From Diadema setosum (Eukaryota; Echinodermata; Echinoidea; Diadematoida; Diadematidae), in assembly GCA_033980235.1 (NCBI GenBank), contig CM067070.1, positions 7,766,195-7,830,194 on the forward strand: a stretch of 64,000 bases of DNA, written 5' to 3'. Positions 45,991 through 56,221 of this stretch are shown piece after piece. The notes beneath the pieces are model-generated. The model worked only from the letters and a program-made list of their open reading frames with translations. It made no database searches and was not told the DNA's origin. A program made the position numbers and the translations under genes. Each line of letters begins with the position of its first letter. Within the stretch, counting starts at the first letter, position 1.

Positions 45991-46075
45991 ACACTCCAAA
46001 TTGGACCGATGAAATCACAGCTGACGCTTTTGAAAGCGTGATATGCAGCAGCGCTCCTCGCAACAAAAGGAGAAG
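45991..46075 (+). CDS. Candidate internal exon (85 bp), unknown protein
   Basis: A long pyrimidine tract (about 45941-45985) leads to TTCTTGGTAG, a good acceptor. The candidate exon ends AGAAG before GTATTG, a plausible donor. In the open frame it encodes PNWTDEITADAFESVICSS followed by APRNKRR, which is far more protein-like than the surrounding T-rich translation. It starts and ends in different phases, so it cannot be skipped without shifting frame. I do not recognise the protein, and no partner exon on the + strand was found. A chance ORF is quite possible. Confidence 0.3.
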
Positions 46076-47135
46076 GTATTGTCATGATACCTCAATCAAT
46101 ATGCATTACGTGGGACTATTGATTAGGCTGGGTTGTGGGCGTTTACAGTGGTAACTATATTGATTCATTTTCCCTCCCTCTCTCCCCCCTTCTCTCTCTC
46201 TCTCCCCCTCTTTCTCAATATGCCTTTTTAGCTCCATTTCTTTCCCATATATAACTCTTTAATAACTATGTTATTTCTTGTACACATTCCCTTTTTCTCT
46301 CTCTCACTGTCAATATATCTTTCCAGCTCCATTTGTTTTGTATTACAAATTATTTCTCATATATCCTCTCTCTCTCTCTCTCTCTCTCTCTGTTCTTCCC
46401 CTCTCCATTAATATATCTCTCTAGCTCTATTTCTCTCATATAACTATCTGCCAACTATTTGTCACGTCATTTCTCTCTCTCTCTCTCCCTCTCTCTCTCG
46501 ATTTCTCTCTTCTTCATTGAAGTTTCTATTCCTGCTTGCTTCTTTAATTATCCTTTCTTATTCATTCTTTTATGTTGCTGCCATTTGACTTGTTTATTAT
46601 TGTTTTCCTATTTTTGGCTCAGTCGCTCTTTATATATTTGTCGCCCACTTTAAGCACACACATTTTTATTTAATACATTTTCTTTTCTTTTCTTGAACTA
46701 TTTAAAGATATTTTACATGCTTTTCACTGGAAGGTCTCGATGCATGAGATAATGGTAGAAGCATACACCTTGGGCTGGTCAAAATGGGTTTGAATAACTG
46801 TTAGCTCTAGTTCACAAGACCAAAATCATTTGCAACTGCAAAGTGTGAGGTGTACTCCAGAATGACATAACACTTGCTGGTCTTTATTTTGTATTATCAT
46901 GGAATAATGTCATATATGTGAATTCAGTACTTACATGATTCAACTGTTAGATTCAGGCAATATCGTACTCAATTATTCTATTCAGTTGACTTTGTTCTAC
47001 ATTTATGAATGAAAAAAAAATGCACAAATAAAATCTGTCAGTAAATAAACCAATCAATACAGAATATGAGAGTGATATTACAAATGTACAACTGTATATC
47101 TCCTGTTTAATGTATGTATTATGTATACAAGTATG
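46076..47135. other. CT-rich then AT-rich sequence
   Basis: Several (CT)n patches (46190-46206, 46370-46391, 46470-46500) alternate with similar phrases (AATATATCTTTCCAGCTCC, AATATATCTCTCTAGCTC), suggesting an old tandem duplication. No gene is seen. Confidence 0.5.
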
Positions 47136-47143
47136 TGTATGTA

Positions 47144-48363
47144 CAAGGGCGCCGGAAGCGGGGGGGCAGGGGTGGCACTTGCCCCCCCAAACAAAATGTT
47201 GGGGGGGCAAAACGAGTTTTTGCCCCCCCAAAGTGCCCCCTGTAACAAATAATTAATCACTGATTTAAAGACCAAAATGAACAATAAAGGCATATTTCTT
47301 GTCTAAATGTTGTAGTTTCATAACTGAAAATGCAAAAATTTTCGCCCCTAACGGGGCGAAAATTATAATATACTCACTAACAACATACATTATTGTATCT
47401 ATATACTAATAGGAACTTATGAGTAAATTTAGTGTATAGATGGTGGCCTCGTGTCCTAGAGTGTTCCCGCTGAAACATACCTTTAGTAAACCTTACATTT
47501 TTCATTTTCTTCTTTGTTTTCTAGCAGTATAAGAATATTTTTCATTGTTCAAACGATGCGATCACGTTTAAGCTTTTAATGAGTACATTTTAGATAAATT
47601 ACAAAGTGAAAGTGGCTCGCTCGTTCTGCCCGTACTTATAGTAAAATGAAAAGTTTTCATAATTTATTATCATAGTCCTTCCAGTGATTTCTTTAACTAT
47701 GTTTTATTCCTCAGAAATTTAATTTAAAATGCTCTATAAAAGCGACTTTTATACTCTGTTTTTACAAAAAGTCCCTACTGTGGGAGGGGGTATCCCCCTC
47801 CCACACCCTCCCCCGCTCGGTCGCTTCGCTCCCTCGACGAGGATCTCACACCATCACATAATATACCCCCGTATGTTAAGATCATATTATAGTCCTTCCA
47901 ACTGATTTTTTTTTTTCAATATGTTAATTCCTTGGAAATTTACTTTAAATTCTCTATAAACGCCATTTTTATACTCTGTTTTTACAAAAAGTCCCTACCG
48001 AGGGAGGGGGTATCCCCCCTCCCACACCCTCCCCCCGCTCGGTCGCTTCGCTCCCTCGCCGAGGATCTCACACCATCACATTATTATACACTCCCGTATG
48101 TAATAATCATAGTCCTTCGCACTGATTATTTCTCACTATGTTTAATTCCTTAGAAATTTGCTTTTAAATGGTCTATAAACGCGACTTTTGTACCCTGTTT
48201 TACAAAAGCTCCCTACAGTGGGGAGGGGGGGTATCCCCCTTTCCACCCCCACCCCCCCCCTCCCGCTCGCTCGCTTCGCTCCCGCGCAGAGGATTTCACG
48301 TCGTCACATGTGCCCTCGTTGAGATTTTGCCCCCCCAAAACCAGAAGTGTTCCGGCGCGCTTG
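47144..48363. mobile_element. hAT-like non-autonomous DNA transposon (1.22 kb)
   Basis: Terminal inverted repeats CAAGGGCGCCGGAA (47144) and TTCCGGCGCGCTTG (ending 48363) differ at one base. They are flanked on both sides by the exact 8-bp direct repeat TGTATGTA (47136-47143 and 48364-48371), the target-site length of hAT elements. G/C-run inverted motifs (CTTGCCCCCCCA / GGGGGGGCAAA) lie near the left end, and CCCCCCCAAAACCAGAAG lies near the right. No transposase frame exists, so it must have moved in trans. The interior is largely a three-unit tandem repeat. Confidence 0.88.
47674..48310 (+). repeat. Three 217-220-bp monomers inside the hAT-like element
   Basis: The anchor AGTCCTTC starts at 47674, 47891 and 48111. 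Each unit contains TTTTACAAAAAGTCCCTAC (third diverged), a short hairpin GGGAGGGGGTATCCCCCTCC, and the CpG-rich GCTCGGTCGCTTCGCTCCCT followed by GAGGATCTCACACCATCACA. Confidence 0.88.
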
Positions 48364-48371
48364 TGTATGTA

Positions 48372-50850
48372 GTAAATTATATATGTAACCATGCATCACA
48401 AACCAACCAAAAGTCGCACATCCTGATTTCATGTGAGAACTCAAAATAGATGAAACCAGTCAACATGATCTATCTTCAATATTTAACATTTTGTAAAAGA
48501 GCAAGTCTTATTCAACATCAATCTCAAGTTTGGGATAATAGAACAAACAGGAGATGTGTTTTTAGCAGTATTTCTAGAGCACTTCTTTTTTTTTTTAGAA
48601 TAGTAAGATTTAAAAAAGAGATATCGAGGTATGGATGGCAATCTTTATCTCGCTATGTTGTATGTGTGAACACTGCTTTTGATTGTTCTTTGACATCCAT
48701 TGAATACCAAAGGCATCCATGTTTATTTTGGTAGATGCTTCTTTTGTTTATTTGTTTTTCTTCTAATTCATGGATCCAAATACCAGATGTGTATTCTTCA
48801 GATGACTGCCTATTCTTGTACACCTGTCATTTATTGACTATTTGCACCTGTTGAAAGGTACATCACAAGACACTAAATACTCATGCTATGCTTTTAGACA
48901 AAGAATCAATTCATACTTGGGACCATTGAACTCTGATGTCAGTGGAATGGAATGTCAAAACAAGTGGCATGTTTTGTCTGCCACTGGATCCAGACTGAAA
49001 TTGACACTGAACGTTTCCACCAGTCCTAGATTCTGGACCAAAAGTTTATGTGACCTTTTGACCTCGGTGTACAAAATTACTTTGAAACTGGCCATGCAAT
49101 GGCAGTTAGCTTACTCTTTAAATTCTTTAGATTGATATAAGGGACCAGTTTAAAATTAGCTTACAAATCTCAATCAAATAGATTTAGAAGGCAATTTTTT
49201 TCTCAGTCTGATTTTGGATTGGTCCCTCACCACAATGTCATATATTGATTTCCAATCTAAAGAATTTATTTACAGGGTATCTGCAGCAAAGAGGCTAAAT
49301 TTGCAAAGACTTTGATAATTCTTTCCATTTCATAGTGGATGACATCACTAGTGAAAGGCTGTTTGTGGCAAATACTGTAGACCTATCAGTCTAGGCATAG
49401 AACTCACACTTGCGCGTATCTCACATAATGGCAGTATTAGCTACATGCATTGCCAATTTGAAGAGCACCACACCATTGACATTTTAGCTCATGGCATCTG
49501 CATTGCAAAATTTAATGTTTACCCATTGCTCATCTAATTTGTCCACCATATGTGATTGAATATAATTACTGAGTTGCAAACATTGTATGAAGATGTTATT
49601 TGACTGTCAATTTCAGGAAAGAAAAGAATAATAAAAGCAGAAATTAAGCTTATGAAGGGGTACTCATGGAATGTCACTCTACATGCAGTCATTATGTTTG
49701 ATGAGACTCTAAAAGATTAATTTCTCAATGCAATTACAAAAGGTACACTATAATCAAATACTGATTGACGGTGGATGTATAAAAGTGTTATCAATAGACA
49801 TAAAGGGTAAAAAAAAAAAATCAGTACAAAAATCAATGTCTAAAGGAAAACAAATAAAGAAATGACCAACAGCTCCATTCAGATATTTCTATTTTTGTTT
49901 AAATTGTTCAATTATCATACATTTCATGTGTTAAGTGCCTCTTGAGTATTCCAAGGTTGGCAGTTATACACCCACACTATATTCTATAATTAGCTGTATG
50001 TTTGGTCATTTTTCAGGACACTTTGTAGTAATGCTAACTTTGAAGCCTACATCCTACAAGCTTTGCCTTTTATTAGGCTCCTCATATTACACATCATTTA
50101 TATGTCCTTATACATTTGTGTAATTTTATCTCATATTGACTGTTGTGTTCAACTCATTTAAAAAAAAATCAAATGGAATGTAAAATTTGTACCAAAATGT
50201 GGAATATGGAACAAGAATTAAATGAACAAAAAAATGTATACAAATATGCATGTATAATCATACTGTATATAGGCCTTTGTATCTGCATGTATGTGTGTGT
50301 GTGTGTGTGTAAGTGTGTGTAAGAAATGTACTTGATATCATTTCTTGAATTGCTTTATAGGGTATAGCCTACCATTTGCCCTTGAGTTGAGTGCTGGCTT
50401 CAGTCATGTAAATGTCATGGCGGCGAGCCACAATTCGAGCTCAATGTGAAAAATTTACACAACCTTTATTAAAGGCACTAGCTACGCTCACTTTCCTGTT
50501 CTATTTCTAGATAGAAGCTCAGAATGTGCTGTATTATTAGAGAGTGGCTCAAAATAGCATAAATGAAGGCTTTTTTAGGAATCATAAAAGATAATATCAA
50601 ATCATCACATATCAATAAAGATTTCATTGCATTAGAGTATGATTTATCAAAAGTCGAGCCGGATATTTGGGTTTCATTTGATTTTGTTATTTACATCAAG
50701 TCCTCTTTTTGCATACTGCAGCAAATAAACAAGAAAATACACAAGAAAATACAGAAGTAAAGCAAGTAACATAGAGTGTATTTCATGAAACTGTATTATC
50801 TAATTTCATATGAATGGATATATGCTAGAAAGGAAATAACTTGTGCACTC
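48372..50850. other. AT-rich unique sequence, no gene assigned
   Basis: Frames at 48450-48734 and 48842-49135 have ordinary composition but no recognised domain or splice borders. (TG)n lies at about 50291-50328. No RNA gene is seen. Confidence 0.45.
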
Positions 50851-50943
50851 TTAACCTGTTGGGTACGGTTTGATTTTGCTACAACATGCATTTCCCATTG
50901 ACGCTTGCCCGAGTATACTCGGGACTTGTCCTCAGCGGGTTAA
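50851..50943 (+). mobile_element. 93-bp TTAA foldback element, copy 13
   Basis: TTAA is intact at both ends, with left arm CCTGTTGGGTACGG (diverged) and right arm GTCCTCAGCGGG. The inner palindrome CCCGAGTATACTCGGG is perfect. Confidence 0.92.
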
Positions 50944-52631
50944 GTAATGCTTAAATGTGCAAAAAAAAATGTATGATGGCTATTGCTAAAAAAAAAAATA
51001 ATAATAATAATCAGATGGTTGTACAGCAAGGACAATAGAAGAAAGAAAAACATATATCATAGAAAATTTAACAAATATTGTTCAGTCTAGATTCTGACGT
51101 CAAGTGAATATAAGATGTTAAATTTTGTTTTGGTCTAGTGTCTATGTTTTTATGGGCTTTAATGTACACTGGAAAAGGTGTGCAGGTGTGATTTTTGGCT
51201 AACCATATTAATGTGTTATTATGTACATGAGCTTGTATATGTGCATGTGCTTATATGTGTGCATGTGTATACATGCCAATACTACAAGAATGTGTTGTGC
51301 TGTTTTATGAGGCTTAGAAATATGTATCTATGTGACTGTAAAATTTGTAAGTTGATTATTTTGGCCCATGTGTGTGTGTGTGTGTGTGTAAGAGGAAGCA
51401 TTTAGTAGCAATAAGGGTTTCACGGATGTAAAGAGATTTCAGGTTCAAAGGATATTTGAAAGAGAAACTTGTGAGGTAAATCTGAAGAAATTTTGACAGA
51501 AGGCCACTTATCTTATATGGGTAGAAAGTCTCGGGTGAACATCTTGTATTTGTAACCCTTGATATCATTAACATGATCTCAAAGCCACAAATCTAGAAAA
51601 ATATTTATTTGTAATCATATTGCCCAGAGTATCAGATGGATGTTTTTTTCCAGTAAAGCTTATTGTCCTCATTATTACTGAAAGAAAAGGTAAGCATGCT
51701 AAGTTCTGCTTAAACCTGTTGCTTAGTGATGACCAATATGACTTGAAATGTAATTGACTCCCACTCTCCATTCTGCGAGCGATCAATGCCTCCATATGTC
51801 GGGACCGCCTCGTAAATTGAACCCTGTGCATAATGCTCTCAAATCATTAATGAGTCATGAATTCTTACCCTTTCCTCAAAAAGAGAGAGAAAAAAAAATA
51901 ATTGATTGCTCATTGTCGAGTTTATTTATCTACCACCTTCAGAGAGGAAAGAAAGAAAGAAAAAAAAAAATCAGTCATAGTTTCTCATCTTTTCATTCTG
52001 AGCCACCTGCAGGTAGAGCTATAGCATTGTCTGGACGATCGGCGTCGGCCGCTGAAAATATCAATACCTGTGCGGGCTCCCCGCAGCTTCGGAGCTAATA
52101 TTGCAGCGTTTTGCTCTTATTTCACCCCTAATCATTCAGGAATGACCGAGAATCCAAGCAGATAACTTTAATCTTGCACTGCGGATTTCGGGCTCAGCAT
52201 GGGAAAACTTTCTTTCATTCCCCCCCCCCCCCCCCCCATCAGCTTTATCCACTTAAGGAGAAAAGTTATCAAAATTGCAAAGAATGGATAATATGAGATG
52301 GTGTAGGAACCAAATATGGAACAACTTACACTGTATAGTAGATTCCACTCGGTTGTCACATTGATCTAATACGTACTATATCAAGATTGATCCTAAATAA
52401 GCAAAACAAACAGCAGAAGTTCTATTTAATTGAAAAAGAAGAGTTATTGGGGTTTTAGAGCAGCAGCTGAGAAAGATTTTGTTGAACATAGGACTAATTA
52501 ATTGGATGGGAGCACGCAATAATTATTATTTTTATGATTTTATTTATTTTTTTGCCAAATAATAGATTTCAAAATTTATTTAAGCAAAATACATCCAGGA
52601 GACAGCGTCTCCATTCCGTTGCAATTCAATT
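50944..52631. other. Unique sequence, GC-richer patch at 52005-52100
   Basis: (TG)n lies at 51368-51390 and poly(C) at 52220-52237. A non-repetitive CpG-bearing patch (GGACGATCGGCGTCGGCCGC; GCGGGCTCCCCGCAGC) at 52005-52100 may be conserved non-coding DNA. No exon is demonstrable there. Confidence 0.4.
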
Positions 52632-53098
52632 CAATTCAATCATAGTTTATTTCCAATCAACGAAAATCAAAACATAACACAAAGTATACATGTCATGAAA
52701 TGATATTGTCCAAACGTTTACAAAAGGTGCATGTAATATACGAAATGAATTATATACGACAACATATGTACAATAATTACGAGGAACTATGCGTGTGTAC
52801 TTCGTGAGTGTTCGGAAAATAACTTCAATTATGGAAAATAGTGATCCACTAAAAAGCAAAGCTTGTGGGACGTGGATCGCTAGATAAATAATGAGTAAAC
52901 AATATATTATTCGTGTGGGTTTTTTATTACAGCTATTGTATTAGATATGAATTACTTAAATCATTTGTAAAAATATAGTTATTTTGAGATATGCTGGCTC
53001 CGGCAATAATAAGAAATAAGAATAGAGTATCAATGCTAATGCCCAGACAGTGTTCATTGAACTGCGTGTACTGGGAAAATATGACAAGGACGACACAA
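52632..53098 (-). mobile_element. LINE-like 3' end, copy 2
   Basis: Closely matches 18393-18855 (for example AACATATGTACAATAATTAC and GCCCAGACAGTGTTCATTGA). It is preceded on + by AATTC units (52622-52640), the complement of a 3' pentanucleotide tail. It lacks the extra 5' sequence that adjoins copy 1. Confidence 0.65.
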
Positions 53099-53194
53099 CG
53101 ATTCCGTTGAGATATTTGGTATGATGTAGACATATAAATCTGTTTGTATTTATGGATAAAAATGGATGTTTATTTAAGTATTCATTTATTGAAA

Positions 53195-53615
53195 TACGGT
53201 AAAACCAGAAATTTTCATGTGCATCTTAATTTTGCAAACTTCGCAAGAGCCAAGATCTGTGATATTAACATGCATGTGGAAGTTCTTGTTTACACCACTG
53301 TAAAAGGCAAGAGATATTTGGGGCATGGAATTTTCATGAATAGTAGCCAACAACCTTCTTCACAGCATAAGACTTTTGTGAATTGCCACTGGCATCCAAT
53401 GCATTAGTGTAGACAACAATTTTTGCATCCATTTTAATTTCGCTAATCTTGGCTTTTGCAAAATTCATGACTTTAAAATACAAGCTAACATTTCTGGTTT
53501 TACAGTATATGCGTTGGATACCAGTGGCAATGTGGGTTAATTTCATGCCGCGAAAAAGGCCATCAACTCTAATTCATGTAAATTTCATGCCACAAATATT
53601 TCTTGCTTTGCAGTA
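53195..53615. mobile_element. CTGTAAAAC-ended foldback repeat, copy 3 (compound)
   Basis: TACGGTAAAACCAGAAATTT and AACATTTCTGGTTTTACAGTA bound 53195-53508 as inverted ends. GTGAATTGCCACTGGCATCC and GCAAGAGCCAAGATCTGTG match copies 1 and 2. A further half copy (CCAGTGGCAATGTGGGTTAA to TTTGCAGTA) continues to about 53615, so this appears to be a nested or tandem arrangement. Confidence 0.7.
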
Positions 53616-53863
53616 GGTGATCTACAAATGAAGTCCTGAAGTATTTTTGTTGAGAAAATTATCATCTTTTTATCTTTTGATTGGCAACATTGCATTTCCC
53701 CCACATCTTATAGATGCAACAGAGTAAAAAAAAAAAATACAAAAGACTAAGACTAAAAAGAAATTCATCACTTTCAGCCATTGTCAAAGAGCAACAGGAA
53801 TTTTTATCTTTTCAAATGTGTTGCCAAGTTGAGTATCACTGATAGATTTAGCAGTTAAAGGTT

Positions 53864-53901
<38 letters not shown>

Positions 53902-54153
53902 CTCTGCAACTGAGCCAAGGATATGATATTTGCAAATGTACCCTTTTTATGTTTTTTATGTACCCTTATGAAATGCTAGCTAACAATGAAAGATAGAATC
54001 TAAACAAAAAAGAAATGGAATAGCATTACAAATATGTGGTTTGTAGAACGTGATGGCTTCAACCTGCATTTTGATCTGCATCATGTAACTGAGCAGACCA
54101 TCAAACAAAATTTGTGTTCTATACCAGATCAATTTGACATCAACCCAGCATAC
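53616..54153. other. Unique sequence with (TG)n at 53870-53898
   Basis: If the minus-strand exon at 54154-54243 is real, this would be the start of its downstream intron (GTATGC donor). Nothing else is recognised. Confidence 0.45.
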
Positions 54154-54243
54154 CTGGACGTGCAGAAAGCCAGTTTCAGAGTGTAATGGCGCCCTCTCCT
54201 GAATCAAAATGTCCAACTCCCAGTGAGGGAGAAATGCAACCAC
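54154..54243 (-). CDS. Candidate exon 2 of a minus-strand gene, tentatively nitrobindin-like
   Basis: On the minus strand a 90-bp block is flanked by acceptor CCATTTCAG and donor GTATGC. It is exactly 30 codons in phase 0-0: it begins VVAFLPHWELDILIQER and continues APLHSETGFLHVQ. PLHSETGF resembles the conserved PxHxExGF motif of the nitrobindin/THAP4 haem-binding domain, but the preceding residues do not fit that family well, so the family call is weak. It joins in frame to the 7-codon exon at 56201-56221. Possible other identities remain open. No third exon was located. Confidence 0.5.
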
Positions 54244-54448
54244 CTGAAATGGAACAAGTGCTTTATTTAGTTCAGTTGCATCATAGCTGAAGGTTAAAGG
54301 GAAACATCCGGAGCACTGGTGAGGTACCATTTTTTTAAAATGGAAATTCCAATTCACTTTACCATTTTTTTTTCTTTCTTAGTTTACTCATTATTTCAGT
54401 ATTCTGATTTTTGTCCTATTTCCTTCTTCTTGTGATAAAATTCATATG

Positions 54449-54956
54449 TTAACTCTTCATGTGGCATGGTGAAAACCCCCCTTGTGTCACATTATTCTGA
54501 GACACTAATGGTTTCATGCTGCAAGAAAACATTCTGTTTTTCAAGTCTATGTAACTTCTTTAGATTTCTGTTGAGCTGGGGCAAATAACGAGTAAAGTTA
54601 TAGAGAAAATGCCATGCTTTGCTTTGATGTATTGTATGACAAATCTATGACTGTTTTTCTTTCACATGACCAGTAGCTACAATACGGCAAAGGTATGACT
54701 TTTGCACACAAAACAGTGACAGAAACTTAGAAATTACTCTCAAATCCAGTAGAGAACACCTCTTGATAGTCAATCACTACATGAAATGCAAGCTATATGT
54801 GAGAGGAACAGAAGCGCGAGAAATGCTTTCATTGTACTGCAGCACTTTGGCGATTTATCGATCGGATTAGGCGGATTAGTGCGTTTGAGCAGAATATGCG
54901 AAGTCGGCACGCCGTCGACTGAGTGGGACGTGCGAACATGGCACATAAAGAGTTAA
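54449..54956 (-). mobile_element. TTAA-bounded element family 2, copy 2 (508 bp)
   Basis: Ends are TTAACTCTTCATGTGGCATG and CATGGCACATAAAGAGTTAA. The right side (GAGCAGAATATGCGAAG) is the complement of the left side of copy 1 (39996-40434), so this copy is inverted. It is about 70 bp longer than copy 1. No transposase motif is present. Confidence 0.82.
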
Positions 54957-55182
54957 TAACTGAAACAAAGTAATGGACATGAAACAAAGTGCTTGTCCTT
55001 CATATAGAGTTAATCTGCATATCAAAGCTGAAAGTCTTCAACTTGAATATGATAACAAATTATGTGTTAAACATTTTGTAAAATAAGTGTATACCAATAT
55101 TCTGGACTGTTGTTTGAGCGCAGCACACAAATATTTTAAATTATGCACTAGTTGTGTTGTTTGGTACATTGTTTGTGTGATT

Positions 55183-55185
<3 letters not shown>

Positions 55186-55234
<49 letters not shown>
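55186..55234 (+). repeat. (TG)n microsatellite
   Basis: Uninterrupted GT run of more than 20 units. Confidence 0.95.
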
Positions 55235-55238
<4 letters not shown>

Positions 55239-56200
55239 CTTGTTATGTACTTACTTTTTACTAAATTCTTTGAAATAGTTGTATCACTCATTTGTTTATC
55301 AGTACGGCTGGATGTTTTTTAGTTCTGTGAACAATTCTAGATTATTGACCACACTACTCTACAAGTATGCATCGCCCTCTCTAATCAACAGCTAGTATGA
55401 CTTCTGATCAAAGATGTTTATGTGTTGTTGCTTTGTTCTTCTTCTTCCATGTTACAAAATCAAGAATAAACATACAAACAAAAAGAAGAAAAATAAACAA
55501 CAACCCTAGTTCTTCCATAACTCAAAACAGATTCTTGGGATATTTTCCCTGCAGAAATAGATTAAAAAAAGAAAGTTAAAGAAAAACACAACACAGATTG
55601 CACAGATTCCAAAGGCAGTTGAAGGGCTTCCTGAGAATTCTTAATGGATGCGTCCCACACAATATTTCAAATGAACTCAATATGTATTACTTGTCAGGTT
55701 TCTGTAATTACGGCTGAAAATCCCCCTACTTATATTTTGTATGTGCTTGTGTTTTGTTGTTGTAATTTCCTCTCTCTCTCTGTCCCTTCCCTTTTATCTT
55801 CTCCCCGATCCCATCAGATGTAAAGAATAGAAAAGTCAGAGCGACAATGGCCCGAAATGTTTTCGTCACCAACTCACTGCTGCTGCGGTATTGATTTTTG
55901 TCACCTCCCGCCTTTCCTCGGTAGCGCTGGCCGCAGCAGCGAGCAAAAGACCAGCAACAAGTTTTGACACCTCACAATAAAGATGAATAGCTTTGTGATT
56001 TTTTCCCTTTTTTAAAAGCCAGCGATTGATAGCCATTGATATTAAGAGGAACAATTATGTATGAACAGCTTGGAGAAAAGAAAAGAACACACCATTGGTC
56101 TTACAATTAAATTCCAAACTAATGCCGTGTTCTGTGACCCTAAAGAATTTACACCTCCCTTGAACCAATAACCAATTATTTATGACATGATGATACTTAC

Positions 56201-56221
56201 CTCTTGTGGTACAGGATCCAT
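56201..56221 (-). CDS. Candidate first coding exon (MDPVPQE)
   Basis: On the minus strand an ATG opens a 7-codon reading frame (MDPVPQE) that ends exactly at a consensus donor, GAG before GTAAGT, in phase 0. This matches the phase of the exon at 54154-54243 and gives MDPVPQEVVAFLPHW at the junction. The frame is also open for some codons upstream of the ATG, so the start is not certain. Confidence 0.45.

Larger units (their letters stand above)
54244..56200 (-). other. Putative intron 1 of the minus-strand candidate gene
   Basis: This 1957-bp interval is bounded by GTAAGT (donor, at 56200) and TTTCAG (acceptor, at 54244) on the minus strand. It contains the TTAA element at 54449-54956, (TG)n at 55186-55234 and otherwise AT-rich unique sequence. 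Confidence 0.4.

Noticed and set aside
52016..52070. Possible minus-strand 45-bp exon between TATTTTCAG and GTGGCTC
   Set aside because: The reading frame compatible with the upstream candidate exons contains a stop, and the donor is weak.
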